Shown piece by piece: positions 55,089 through 64,000 of a stretch of 64,000 nucleotides of DNA. The notes beneath the pieces are model-generated. The model ran no database searches, was not told where the DNA came from, and saw only the letters and a program-made list of their open reading frames with translations. The stretch covers positions 62,001-126,000 of the forward strand of contig NBIV01000223.1 of NCBI GenBank assembly GCA_003194525.1, in the 5' to 3' direction. The position numbers and the translations under genes are program-made. Positions within the stretch are counted from its first letter, which is position 1. Every line of letters starts with the position of its first letter. Source of the stretch: Gracilariopsis chorda. Taxonomy: Eukaryota; Rhodophyta; Florideophyceae; Gracilariales; Gracilariaceae.

Positions 55089-58000
55089 TCAATCCCTTCC
55101 TGACTCACCTGAACGCTCCGGTATCTTTTTGGTCGCACCCGAACTAGACTTGATGCTCGAAGACTTTGTTGGACCGCTACTCCTACTTCCGTCCAACTGA
55201 GAGCCATTCCTATTCCCTAAAGGTGCTCCGGATCTCGGTATTGAGACCCGTACGGCTTGTTGTGCTTCAGCCCGCGACGAAGCTGGAGCTGTTCGTGCTT
55301 CCGATCCATCCCCCTTCGTTGACATCCCTCCGGCCGGAACGAGTTGGATAGTCGTAGGGGCTGGCGCTTGTCTCAGAACGGAGGCCCCTCTGCTTCGAGG
55401 GACCACGGTTCCCCTTGCAACAGCGAAATCCCGGGGTGCTACTGTCGCCCTTCCAACCGGGACGCTTCTTGAAAGTATTACTCCTCTGCCTGTCGTATTT
55501 CCCCTGGCAAGTCCAACCCCCCTCGCAACGCCTTCACCTCTTGCGACGGTCCCTCTCGCAACCGCCGCTCCTCTTCCAGTACCGACGAGTTTTGCACCTA
55601 TAACAGAACGGGACGCCACATTGCCACGTCCTAAACCAACAGCCCTTCCGATAGCTATACCCCTGCTAACCGGTTTCGAAATGGTAACTCGAGCTACTCC
55701 TCTCGATACGCCCCTCGACGCCCCTCTTGATGGACCTCTAGATGCGCCTCTTGACGCACCTCTGATCGTTGCAGCATTCCCAGCTCTAATGCCTCTCGTG
55801 CCATGCACGGTACCACGATTCACTGTCATGCTATTGTTTCCTTTTGATGAGCCATCTCGTCCCTGACTAGTCCTGCCTGTGCCGGCACTGGGACCTACTG
55901 GGGCTCCGCTGGTGCTGGCAGTTCCCCGAGAACGCGCCAGTGGATTACCCCTGCCGGTCCCAGGTTGAAGCGATGACGACACATACGAAGAATGGAGAGC
56001 TTTAGAATGGTTGTCACCTCCTCTGTAAGGTAATACCTGTCCTATACGGGATTGAGAACCAGTCAAGAGCGCGGGAGTCCCCACAGAATAAACCCGCGCA
56101 TCTCCGTTCTGGGGCACGGAGCTGGTGGCCATTGATTGTACCACGCCTTGAGATCCGGCAACCTTTCCAGAAGCTGCGTTCGAAGTGCTCCCCGCGTTAG
56201 AGGGAGGCATTCCCCCGGACTTGGGAAGACCAGCTGTAGAACGTGTATACTTTGCTGCATTCTGCAGATCTGAGGTAGCTACACGAGTCATCACAACAGC
56301 GTGTTTGACGGAGCCTGTCTGGGTTTGGCCATCTTTCCTCTTTGACACTGAAACGCTTTGTCCACTAGTTCCCAGGTTCACATGGTGGTAACCAGAAGAC
56401 TTTGTAGTTGAAGGGTTCGATTCTCTACGAGATACGCTATGAGGCGGCGGAACTTTTCCAGCCTGTTGGAGACGATGGGAAATCGACTGATTCTTCGTTT
56501 TCAAATCAACTGTCTTCATCTTCGGTGTAGAACCTCGAGAGCCGGCAGCATTGCGAGTCTGACCGTTAGGACGCGACGATGCTCCAAGACTCATGTTGCG
56601 AGCTCCTCTGCCCGGCCCCTTTTGGAAGAGATTTGGGTCTCCACTCTTTATTGCTGGTTGATCTTGATAAGAAGCACCAACAGCGGTTGAAAGCCCACCC
56701 GTACGCGCTAAGAGTCGGATATCATCTCTAGGAGGAAACATGAAAGGCCGTCGACGCTTGTAAACAGCCTGAGGCCCTGTTTCGGTCGTTTTCATTCCGG
56801 GCTTATGGTGCTCAGGAATATTGAAGCACTTAAGAACTGCGGTCAGGGGTGGCAAAAGCTCCGGCCTCACCATCCCCTTCATCTTTGATGTCGCTTCAGA
56901 CATTAACTTCTGGTGGGATGAATGCAACTCAAGTCCAGTCTGTCCGCTATTTGACACAGTCTTTGTACGTAAAGCACTGACGGCACGTTGCAACGCGGAA
57001 TGATGCTTCTGCACAATTTCCCGATCGCTTATAATTGCCCTCGGAACCGGTGGACCGCTCTTGATATCCTTTCCAAGAACATTGAGAAGCCTATCTACAC
57101 AATGCCGGACTGGCCTGAATCGACGAACTCCCATTCGTACGAGTGGGTCCGAAGACAGAAGGTCAGCCACGAGAAACATATTGTTGTTACACGCAGAGGC
57201 AGCAGCGATCAAGGCCTCATCCTCCTCCTTGGTCCAGCCATCGTTTACTCCGTTAGGTTCGTTAGATATGCTGCTTCCATAGTTCGCAATTGAAGACTTA
57301 ATTCCAGGAATCGTAAACCGTTTCGTGTTCTTCTTTGGCTTGTTCTTGAATAGACCCATACTCGAATGATGTGGATCAGATCCTGAACCTGCACTAGCTA
57401 CACTCATTGCGTTCTTCGACCTAGAAGAAGAATCCGCTCTGCTCTTCTTCGAAGCTGATTGGATTGAGATGGATAGTAGCTCGGGTTTTCCTTTTGTTGT
57501 CCTTGCACGATCCGCGGCACCTGATCCCTTAAGCTGCTCATCCCTGGAGGAATCCACAGAAGATGCAGCGGGGCTGCTCGTTTGGTTAGGAGCAGAACAT
57601 GCTGCTTCCAACTTGCGTCTTCTCTCAATTTCAGCCTTCCTCTTCCGCAGGTTCTCAAGACCCTTCTCTTTCTGCCTTCTTGTTGCATGCATTGTCCGGC
57701 TCATTCTGTTGTAAGCGTGCGGGAAGAAAGCTGCATCTTCCGCACATTCTAAACCTGCCGCTGCGGTGCCATGTACTACCGACGAAAATTTAAGCTCTTC
57801 CGGACCACCGTCGCGTAGCGGCAGGTACATATTAATGTCCGCGTCGGCGTCCGTCAGCGCTTTTAAATAGCTTGCATGTCCATCATCAGTAATATCCACT
57901 TCATACAGTAGAGTCTCCGTATCATCTTCTCCAGTGCTCTCGATTTCAGAAGCATTTGCATCATCTGGACGAGAGCACTCTCCAAGTACAGAATCGAATC

Positions 58001-61000
58001 CAGGAGTAGCCCAATTTGCACCCATGCTGTTGCCATGCGAGGGCTCAGGAAGAGATTCTGCCCCACTCATACGTTCAAGAACACGAAGTGCGTATCTCTG
58101 AATACGGGTAAGAGAGTTCACGACCTTCGCAAACTCATTAGTTCGACTGCTTTGGTTGTCGGCCCTCGTCGCATCAATATGATGATCTTCCGGGGTGTCC
58201 TTAAACTCAGCTTCTAGGTCATGTTTTTCTTTCTCGGCAGCTTTGAGGGCTAGTTCTTCACGCTCATCTTCCCTGGCTAGAAGCTTGGAGGTTAATTCTT
58301 GGTACTCATCAGAGCCATCCCCAACGTCCTGAATCACTGCCTCACTGCTTGCCTTTGCCATACCATTCTCCATTTTGCTCTTATTTGCTGCTCTGAATCC
58401 TGTAAACTCCCCGTAGGAGCACTGGACACCAGTACTCTCGGCACTCCGCAATGATTCGGAAGAAACTGGCCGGCTCCTACCGTTTTCTGGTGGGTCCTGC
58501 AGTAGTATAGATTTCGGAGTCGGTGAGCTGCTTCGTATTCCGTTCTTGGGAGCTCCAAGTCTTTCATTATGAACAGCAGGGAGTGAGGTCTGGCTTTCTC
58601 CGGTATTCTGTGGAGACTTTACCATTTTGGAGGAATCTCGATATCTCTGAATTCCATCCGTGGTGAAACCAGCATGTGAAATTATTTGCTGCTCCAGTGA
58701 ACGCTTCCCCATTGCCCTCTTCAGAATGTTTTCCTCTACAGTTTGTTCCGAAATCAGGCGGTACACATGTACAGGCTTCGTTTGCCCAATACGATGTGCA
58801 CGGTCTTGGGCTTGATTATCAATCGCAGGGTTGTAATCAGAGTCATAGAAAATCACCGTGTCGGCACCAGTTAAGTTAATCCCAACGCCTCCTGCACGAG
58901 TGGTTAGTATCATACAGAGAATTCTTGAATCAGAGTTAAACCGTTCCACCACTCTTTGTCTTTCGTCAGTCTTTGTTGTACCATCCAAACGAAGGTATCG
59001 ACAGCAATGGAGATTCAGAAATGATTCCAGAATGTCAAGCATTCTCGTCATCTGTGTGAAGATTAACGCACGCGACTTCCGAACCTTAAGCTCACGTAAT
59101 AAGTGATCTAGAGTTTGTAGCTTACCACAGTCCCATTGCACAAGTCTAGTGTCTGGAATCGTCACCTGACTACGAACTTCAAATTCACGAAAAAGAGCAC
59201 GTAGTCCCGATGACGCCCGGGTGAACTCTCGAAAACTGTCTCGCTCACGAAAGCGTGACATATCATCCCCATAGAAACGAAGCTCAACAGTGGGCGCGAT
59301 TACTTTGGTAATGCAGCACACAAAACGATTAGCTATTGGTTTAGCCTGTTCCACTACCTGTTCGATGGAACGAACCAATGAAGGTCGAGGGGTATCCCAC
59401 AAAAAATCTGAAGGGGAATCTTTCTGAAGCTCATGAAACAAGGACGAAACCGTCATCGAATATATACCACGTAAATCCTGTCCTAGAAGCGCCCGTTGTC
59501 TGATCCTTAGTGCATGTACCAAAACTTGGTGGTGCAGAGTAGCATAGCGAGATGCGGTTCTTCGATGTTGGGCACGTTGACTACCTGTTCGAAAGTCCAA
59601 GCTCTCTTGGGACTCATGCAGAGATCCTAAACACTTAGGACTATCCATTCCGTCTCGCATTACCTTTACGGCCGATATACGTTCCAGTTCGTCTTCATAC
59701 CATTTGCCAGGCGAGTTGTGCTCCCCGTACTGAAAATCTAAACCCATAAGATGCAGTGTTACATAATGTCTTGGATCATCTTCAATCGCTCGTGCCACTA
59801 TCGTAGGCACGGGGTAGAAAATGGCATTACTAGAAAATGGCGATAAAATTGGACGCCCTTCGAAAAGGTCAGGGTGGTTGCAGACTTTTCGTAGCTGAAG
59901 CAGAACATTCATAACTCCAAGCATATCTTTTGACTTCAATGTTTCTCGTGTGTCACCTCGAGCCATGAAATCTTCATAGAGCTGCCGTTGCCGTTTGCTC
60001 AGACGACATAATATTATGTGTTCTGACTTGGGCGGTAACCCTTTCTCAACATCTTTCTTCAACCGACGAAGCAAGAAAGGGCGAAGAATGTCGTGTAGAG
60101 TGCAGACTGTTTCAGACTTACCATGGTTCAGGTCTTTTTCTGCTTCTGCGACTTCAATAAGAGGCTTCCAAAAAGTATCCTTGAACCATGAATGGCTTTC
60201 GAACAGTTTGGGCATCAAGAAATGCATTAAAGACCAAAGCTCCATAACAGAATTTTGCAGAGGAGTACCTGTTAGCAACAGACGATGTCTCGATGAGAAG
60301 GTTAGTAGTGTTTGCCACCTCTGAGATTCAAAGTTCTTGATGTTATGGGCCTCATCCAAGATCAAGTAGTACCACTTCTTCCGACGTAATATAATGGAAT
60401 CTTGCACCGCCAGGGTGTAGGAAGTGATACACACATGAAACATATCAGGCCTTGTCCAACCGCGGCGTTTCGCTTTTCGTTCCTTGACAGAGCCAAAATA
60501 CGTCAAAACCTTGAATCCTGGCAGCCATTTCTTGAATTCTACTTCCCAGTTCACCATAACCGAGGTCGGAACAACAATGAGGTGTGGGCCCCACACCCCT
60601 TTCTCAACAGCCAACCATGCCAAGAGAGCAATAGTCTGAATGGTCTTTCCAAGTCCCATGTCATCCGCTAGTATTCCATTGAGGTTTTTGCGCCAAAGCG
60701 TCAGTAGCCATTCCAAACCTCTTCTTTGATAATCTCGAAGGTTTCCACGAAATAGCTTACTTGGTAAATGAGTACTCGAATCATGCTTTCGAACGACATG
60801 AACAGGAAGTGCTTTACCGTTCTCGACAGCTCTTGAGGATTCCTCGACCTGCCCTTTTCCCTGACCGGATGCTGAGTGGTTAGAGTTGCCATTAGTTTGT
60901 GGTTCGGACAAACATGGCGATTCTCTGGAAGGATGCGTACGATCCTCTTCGTTAATCTTTGTAGACTGTCCATTCATTGAAGAGTACTTCTCTACCGTGC

Positions 61001-62672
61001 CAGCATTCGTGTTACGGTCTTTGATTACATGTTCAATATTCACAGATGACATGTTACACCTTTCCTGACCCATTGCCCTTCCTGCATCATCTTCCTTAAC
61101 CCCATTCTCTACCGGAGAGAGAAGTGTGGATTTCGGATCATTGTTCGCATCCGTAGACAGAGTGGAAACTTTTGATCCACTCTGTGGTTTCAAGTATACC
61201 GTCTGATCTGCTCTATACACATCAGGGTCTATTCCTTGGGCTCTCAAAATCTCTTCAATGCTGGCTGCTGCCTCGTCGGCCAGCCTTTGACCCTCGTGTA
61301 CATCCGGCACGTCTTCAGCCTCCGCAGCTCTTATTGTCTCTTCATCATCAACAACTTCATCCCAGGATGTAGGCTCACTCACGTCTGAATCGTCGACGTC
61401 TTTCTCCAACGCTGTGTTTGAGTTCTTTTCCGAAAAATACTTCTGCGGATCAATACCCTGAGAACGAAGTAAGTCCTCTAGTGGCAAATCAGCCTGAGTT
61501 TGTAATGTACGCAACTCATTTGGATCCCTTTCTTCTTCTGCTTCTGCAATGGCCATAGTGGTTTCATCATCGAAGCCATCAGTGTGCCCTTCGGCAGAGT
61601 TACTGGCAGGACTCGAAAACTCAGAGTCACAATCCTCTTGTTTGCTGTTACCAGGACTCGGAACATAGCCTGTGACGCGGACAATGGTTGAAGACTGTTC
61701 TCGTAAACTACTCTCATCAGGACTACCTTCTGGAAGAAGAGCACCTTCTGCCCTATCCCCGGCATGGCTCTCAACGCTTCCGCCACCAAAGGATACATGC
61801 TTTACCACATTGCAGGCGTCGTTATGATGATTAGCTGAAGGAGGGACTCGGAGCGTAGATGCAAGCTCTGATGAGAGCGCTTCTGTTTTCTCAAGAAGGT
61901 CCTTGAGTTTAGATCGCCTTTCCTTGTCCTGCTGGGCCTTAGTCTTTAAAGCGGCTTTGTAATCAGCAATCTCCCCAATTTGCCTCCAAAACTTCGAGAC
62001 ATCCTTTGCCATAGAAGTTGCAAGTTTTCGAATTCGTTGCAATTCTTCTACTTGAGCTTTAGCTTGACGACGTCTCCGCTGATTGTGGTACTGTACAACC
62101 ATCTTTGCAATCTTTCTCGCCATTTGCATTTTCCACTTGCGCTCTCCGATGAAATCGGTAGCCAACCATACTGCTTCGTCCAGAAAATAATCGTGGAGCG
62201 CTTTACTTCGCATGGGTTCTGGCTGCTTCGGAAGGCGTTCGCGGGCTAGTTCGGAATTCTTTCGATTAATGGCTTGAGCACGGGCTATTATTGATTTCTC
62301 GCGAAGGACTTTCTCCGGATGTTCGCATTCAAGAAGCAACACAAGAGGGGAAGATGGAACACGAGGAACATCTTTGGAGGGTTCGGTGACTGCATCGGGC
62401 CGGACTGTTTCAAGAACAGGGGTTTCTTCATCTACGGTCGGGCTAGTGGATACTCTTGCGGCCACTCTGGATGCCGTTTCTTGCACAGCTACCCGCTCAT
62501 CGATATCAGCGATACATTTCAAGAGATCCTGGCGCACAGTGGCACACCGTGAGTGAATTGCATCTAAACGCTCCACGAGTGAACTGGCAGCCGTTGTCCA
62601 TTTTGTAGGGTATATATCTGTACTTGGCAGGGAGGTTCGCTGGCGCTTTCTCGGTCTCGAGGATGGCTTCAT
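55089..62672 (-). CDS. SWR1/EP400/PIE1-type chromatin-remodelling ATPase
   Basis: This is a single-exon gene for 2527 residues. Domains in order are an HSA domain (about 146-210, KWKMQMARKIAKMVVQYHNQ) that binds actin-related proteins, then acidic linkers. The Snf2 ATPase lobe 1 has Walker A DDMGLGKT (about 670) and DEAH (about 770). A long insertion between the lobes marks the INO80/SWR1 group. Lobe 2 has QAQDRAHRIGQTKP (about 1290). A SANT/Myb-like segment (DGWTKEEDEALIAAA, about 1810) follows, then a basic Ser-rich tail with a run of SRG and ARG units (about 2290-2430). HSA plus split ATPase plus C-terminal SANT is the EP400 and plant PIE1 layout: the motor of the complex that exchanges H2A for H2A.Z in nucleosomes. 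ATG is at 62670-62672. Confidence 0.96.
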   Translation of the reverse strand: MKPSSRPRKRQRTSLPSTDIYPTKWTTAASSLVERLDAIHSRCATVRQDLLKCIADIDERVAVQETASRVAARVSTSPTVDEETPVLETVRPDAVTEPSKDVPRVPSSPLVLLLECEHPEKVLREKSIIARAQAINRKNSELARERLPKQPEPMRSKALHDYFLDEAVWLATDFIGERKWKMQMARKIAKMVVQYHNQRRRRQAKAQVEELQRIRKLATSMAKDVSKFWRQIGEIADYKAALKTKAQQDKERRSKLKDLLEKTEALSSELASTLRVPPSANHHNDACNVVKHVSFGGGSVESHAGDRAEGALLPEGSPDESSLREQSSTIVRVTGYVPSPGNSKQEDCDSEFSSPASNSAEGHTDGFDDETTMAIAEAEEERDPNELRTLQTQADLPLEDLLRSQGIDPQKYFSEKNSNTALEKDVDDSDVSEPTSWDEVVDDEETIRAAEAEDVPDVHEGQRLADEAAASIEEILRAQGIDPDVYRADQTVYLKPQSGSKVSTLSTDANNDPKSTLLSPVENGVKEDDAGRAMGQERCNMSSVNIEHVIKDRNTNAGTVEKYSSMNGQSTKINEEDRTHPSRESPCLSEPQTNGNSNHSASGQGKGQVEESSRAVENGKALPVHVVRKHDSSTHLPSKLFRGNLRDYQRRGLEWLLTLWRKNLNGILADDMGLGKTIQTIALLAWLAVEKGVWGPHLIVVPTSVMVNWEVEFKKWLPGFKVLTYFGSVKERKAKRRGWTRPDMFHVCITSYTLAVQDSIILRRKKWYYLILDEAHNIKNFESQRWQTLLTFSSRHRLLLTGTPLQNSVMELWSLMHFLMPKLFESHSWFKDTFWKPLIEVAEAEKDLNHGKSETVCTLHDILRPFLLRRLKKDVEKGLPPKSEHIILCRLSKRQRQLYEDFMARGDTRETLKSKDMLGVMNVLLQLRKVCNHPDLFEGRPILSPFSSNAIFYPVPTIVARAIEDDPRHYVTLHLMGLDFQYGEHNSPGKWYEDELERISAVKVMRDGMDSPKCLGSLHESQESLDFRTGSQRAQHRRTASRYATLHHQVLVHALRIRQRALLGQDLRGIYSMTVSSLFHELQKDSPSDFLWDTPRPSLVRSIEQVVEQAKPIANRFVCCITKVIAPTVELRFYGDDMSRFRERDSFREFTRASSGLRALFREFEVRSQVTIPDTRLVQWDCGKLQTLDHLLRELKVRKSRALIFTQMTRMLDILESFLNLHCCRYLRLDGTTKTDERQRVVERFNSDSRILCMILTTRAGGVGINLTGADTVIFYDSDYNPAIDNQAQDRAHRIGQTKPVHVYRLISEQTVEENILKRAMGKRSLEQQIISHAGFTTDGIQRYRDSSKMVKSPQNTGESQTSLPAVHNERLGAPKNGIRSSSPTPKSILLQDPPENGRSRPVSSESLRSAESTGVQCSYGEFTGFRAANKSKMENGMAKASSEAVIQDVGDGSDEYQELTSKLLAREDEREELALKAAEKEKHDLEAEFKDTPEDHHIDATRADNQSSRTNEFAKVVNSLTRIQRYALRVLERMSGAESLPEPSHGNSMGANWATPGFDSVLGECSRPDDANASEIESTGEDDTETLLYEVDITDDGHASYLKALTDADADINMYLPLRDGGPEELKFSSVVHGTAAAGLECAEDAAFFPHAYNRMSRTMHATRRQKEKGLENLRKRKAEIERRRKLEAACSAPNQTSSPAASSVDSSRDEQLKGSGAADRARTTKGKPELLSISIQSASKKSRADSSSRSKNAMSVASAGSGSDPHHSSMGLFKNKPKKNTKRFTIPGIKSSIANYGSSISNEPNGVNDGWTKEEDEALIAAASACNNNMFLVADLLSSDPLVRMGVRRFRPVRHCVDRLLNVLGKDIKSGPPVPRAIISDREIVQKHHSALQRAVSALRTKTVSNSGQTGLELHSSHQKLMSEATSKMKGMVRPELLPPLTAVLKCFNIPEHHKPGMKTTETGPQAVYKRRRPFMFPPRDDIRLLARTGGLSTAVGASYQDQPAIKSGDPNLFQKGPGRGARNMSLGASSRPNGQTRNAAGSRGSTPKMKTVDLKTKNQSISHRLQQAGKVPPPHSVSRRESNPSTTKSSGYHHVNLGTSGQSVSVSKRKDGQTQTGSVKHAVVMTRVATSDLQNAAKYTRSTAGLPKSGGMPPSNAGSTSNAASGKVAGSQGVVQSMATSSVPQNGDARVYSVGTPALLTGSQSRIGQVLPYRGGDNHSKALHSSYVSSSLQPGTGRGNPLARSRGTASTSGAPVGPSAGTGRTSQGRDGSSKGNNSMTVNRGTVHGTRGIRAGNAATIRGASRGASRGPSRGASRGVSRGVARVTISKPVSRGIAIGRAVGLGRGNVASRSVIGAKLVGTGRGAAVARGTVARGEGVARGVGLARGNTTGRGVILSRSVPVGRATVAPRDFAVARGTVVPRSRGASVLRQAPAPTTIQLVPAGGMSTKGDGSEARTAPASSRAEAQQAVRVSIPRSGAPLGNRNGSQLDGSRSSGPTKSSSIKSSSGATKKIPERSGESGRD

Positions 62673-64000
62673 TACTTCTTCTAAAGCCCCGCGTCACTGC
62701 AGGTGATAATAACAGATTAAGCTGTTGATGTTGAAATTTTGCGTTCACGTTGCCAGGAGAAACAGTGAAGATGCGATGCGCGTTGCACGAATGTTGGCCA
62801 TGAAATGAAACGCATTGGAATGTTCGCAAAAGAGGTAGGTGAGAAGCATAAAGGTTAGTAATACTGGGGTGGTAAAATCAAATTCCAAAAGCAGAGATCT
62901 CTTGTTTCTGGATCTGCTTCAGGATATCATTAATGCAGCAACAAAAACAAGACCTCTGACTTAGTAGGTGTTCAACTCACACTAAAAGTCGGACTAAGCT
63001 GTTTCAAGCTTGCTTTGAAGAGACCAAGCCGTAGACAGCTGGCGCCATCGAGGGCCGTCCTCAAAGATGCGGCGTAACCCTACGCGAAGGTCAGCGCCTG
63101 GTACTGTAAGCCGCGCTTTGTCGCTCTCAACTAAGAGCACGACAGCTTGCAGTTTTGCTTCGCGACCGCGAAATGAGTTCCACTTGAGCAATGTATGGCG
63201 GCGTTGAAAAGAGAAGCTATGTTCCTGGGACTTGAAAATTTTTTTTGCTTCGCCAAAAGCGCCTCTCAATACGGTGAAAGAAATGTAGCGATTCTCGTTG
63301 GAAAAACTCCACTCTCAGAACTGCGCTTGGCTGTACCCGAAGAGCCTGCGGATATAGATATTATGGAAGAAGACGGTGTTCAAATACCACAGCCGTCACC
63401 TCCGACAAGAAATACGCAGGCGTCGAGCACTACGATCGCATTTGATTTTGGCAAGATTGACTTAGCGCCAGTACCCGCGACCTGCGGCGCTTGGAAAGGT
63501 GGAGGGTAGCGCGCCAACCACGCCGCCGCCGACAATTTCGAATTAAGACGTTTGGTGCCCACCTATCCGAAAACCGCATTTGATTCGCTCATTCCAAACA
63601 TTCCTCTTCTTCCACGTGTCCTTAGGGAACACAGGTGGTATAATACCCACAATTATTCTGATATGGGGCGTCGTCACAGAGGCTACCCAAAGTACTTCAG
63701 GCTTCAAGGTTACTGGTGTCCACATTGACGGTCATCAACGATCTTCCTCTCTCTCTGCGAAGGTTTCGTGACCAGAAGGTCGAGAAATCTTTCACGGACA
63801 GTTCGCAGTTCGATTCCCACTTGCTCGTGACGGCAAAGGCCTTCACTCCAGTTGTAGCTCTCCATAACGAAATACAAGTCCCTCAGTATGTTATTTAAAG
63901 CTCAAAAAGCACGTTGTTACAACGCGTCCATTTCCGACACTTGTTGAACGCAGAAGTGAACCCTTAGGATCCTTTGCATCGCGAATTGAACGATGACGCA
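62673..64000. other. Right end of window, no recognised gene
   Basis: This contains the remodeller's promoter. A plus-strand frame with ATG at 63195 (104 residues, acidic middle DIDIMEEDGVQIPQPSPP) and an overlapping minus-strand frame (62994-63269) cannot both be real. Neither resembles a family I know. Either could be an exon of a gene running off the window. Confidence 0.4.

Noticed and set aside
63195..63509. 104-residue plus-strand gene
   Set aside because: No known motif, and an equally open frame overlaps on the other strand; evidence is too thin for a gene call.

Overview
The window is eukaryotic nuclear DNA. Most genes are intron-poor. Where introns are visible they are short GT-AG introns: 77 and 89 bp, plus one of 344 bp. 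Host genes are packed a few hundred bases apart, and one side of the window is filled with nested LTR retrotransposons. This is most consistent with a florideophyte red alga (Chondrus/Gracilaria type). That assignment is inference from gene style, not proof.

Left host block (1-16.6 kb). It starts with the tail of a hAT transposase. Next come a SLAC1/TehA-type anion channel, a tiny three-exon gene for a single-pass membrane protein resembling a small cytochrome c oxidase subunit, the small subunit of DNA polymerase delta (POLD4), a Gyp1/TBC1D22-type Rab GAP, an NADH-pyrophosphatase Nudix hydrolase, a fragment of a 46-residue-unit TPR protein, and a two-exon type II membrane protein of unknown family.

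Repeat block (16.7-53.7 kb). Two large Ty3/gypsy chromoviruses lie in opposite orientations: element I (16682-28151, +) and element II (37903-49624, -). Between them are a Tc1-like (DD34E) transposon relic and a Ty1/copia relic on the minus strand. Around and inside these are at least five extra LTRs. Several have target-site duplications, and they are nested: D lies inside E, C inside repeat X, Y2 inside the copia integrase, and Y1 inside the copia 3' LTR. All the elements are decayed by stops and frameshifts.

The most unusual signal is in the two chromoviruses. Between the chromodomain and the 3' LTR, each carries about 2 kb in which the ANTISENSE strand holds a long, similar reading frame of more than 400 codons. 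It has motifs conserved between the two diverged elements and no family I recognise. In both, the antisense frame continues back through the polypurine tract into the LTR (with one late stop in element II), so the LTR may supply its promoter and its first codons.

Right host block (53.7-64 kb). The ribosome-biogenesis factor eIF6 (+) converges, with a 93 bp gap, on a 2527-residue single-exon SWR1/EP400/PIE1-type chromatin-remodelling ATPase (-). The last 1.3 kb holds nothing I can identify.
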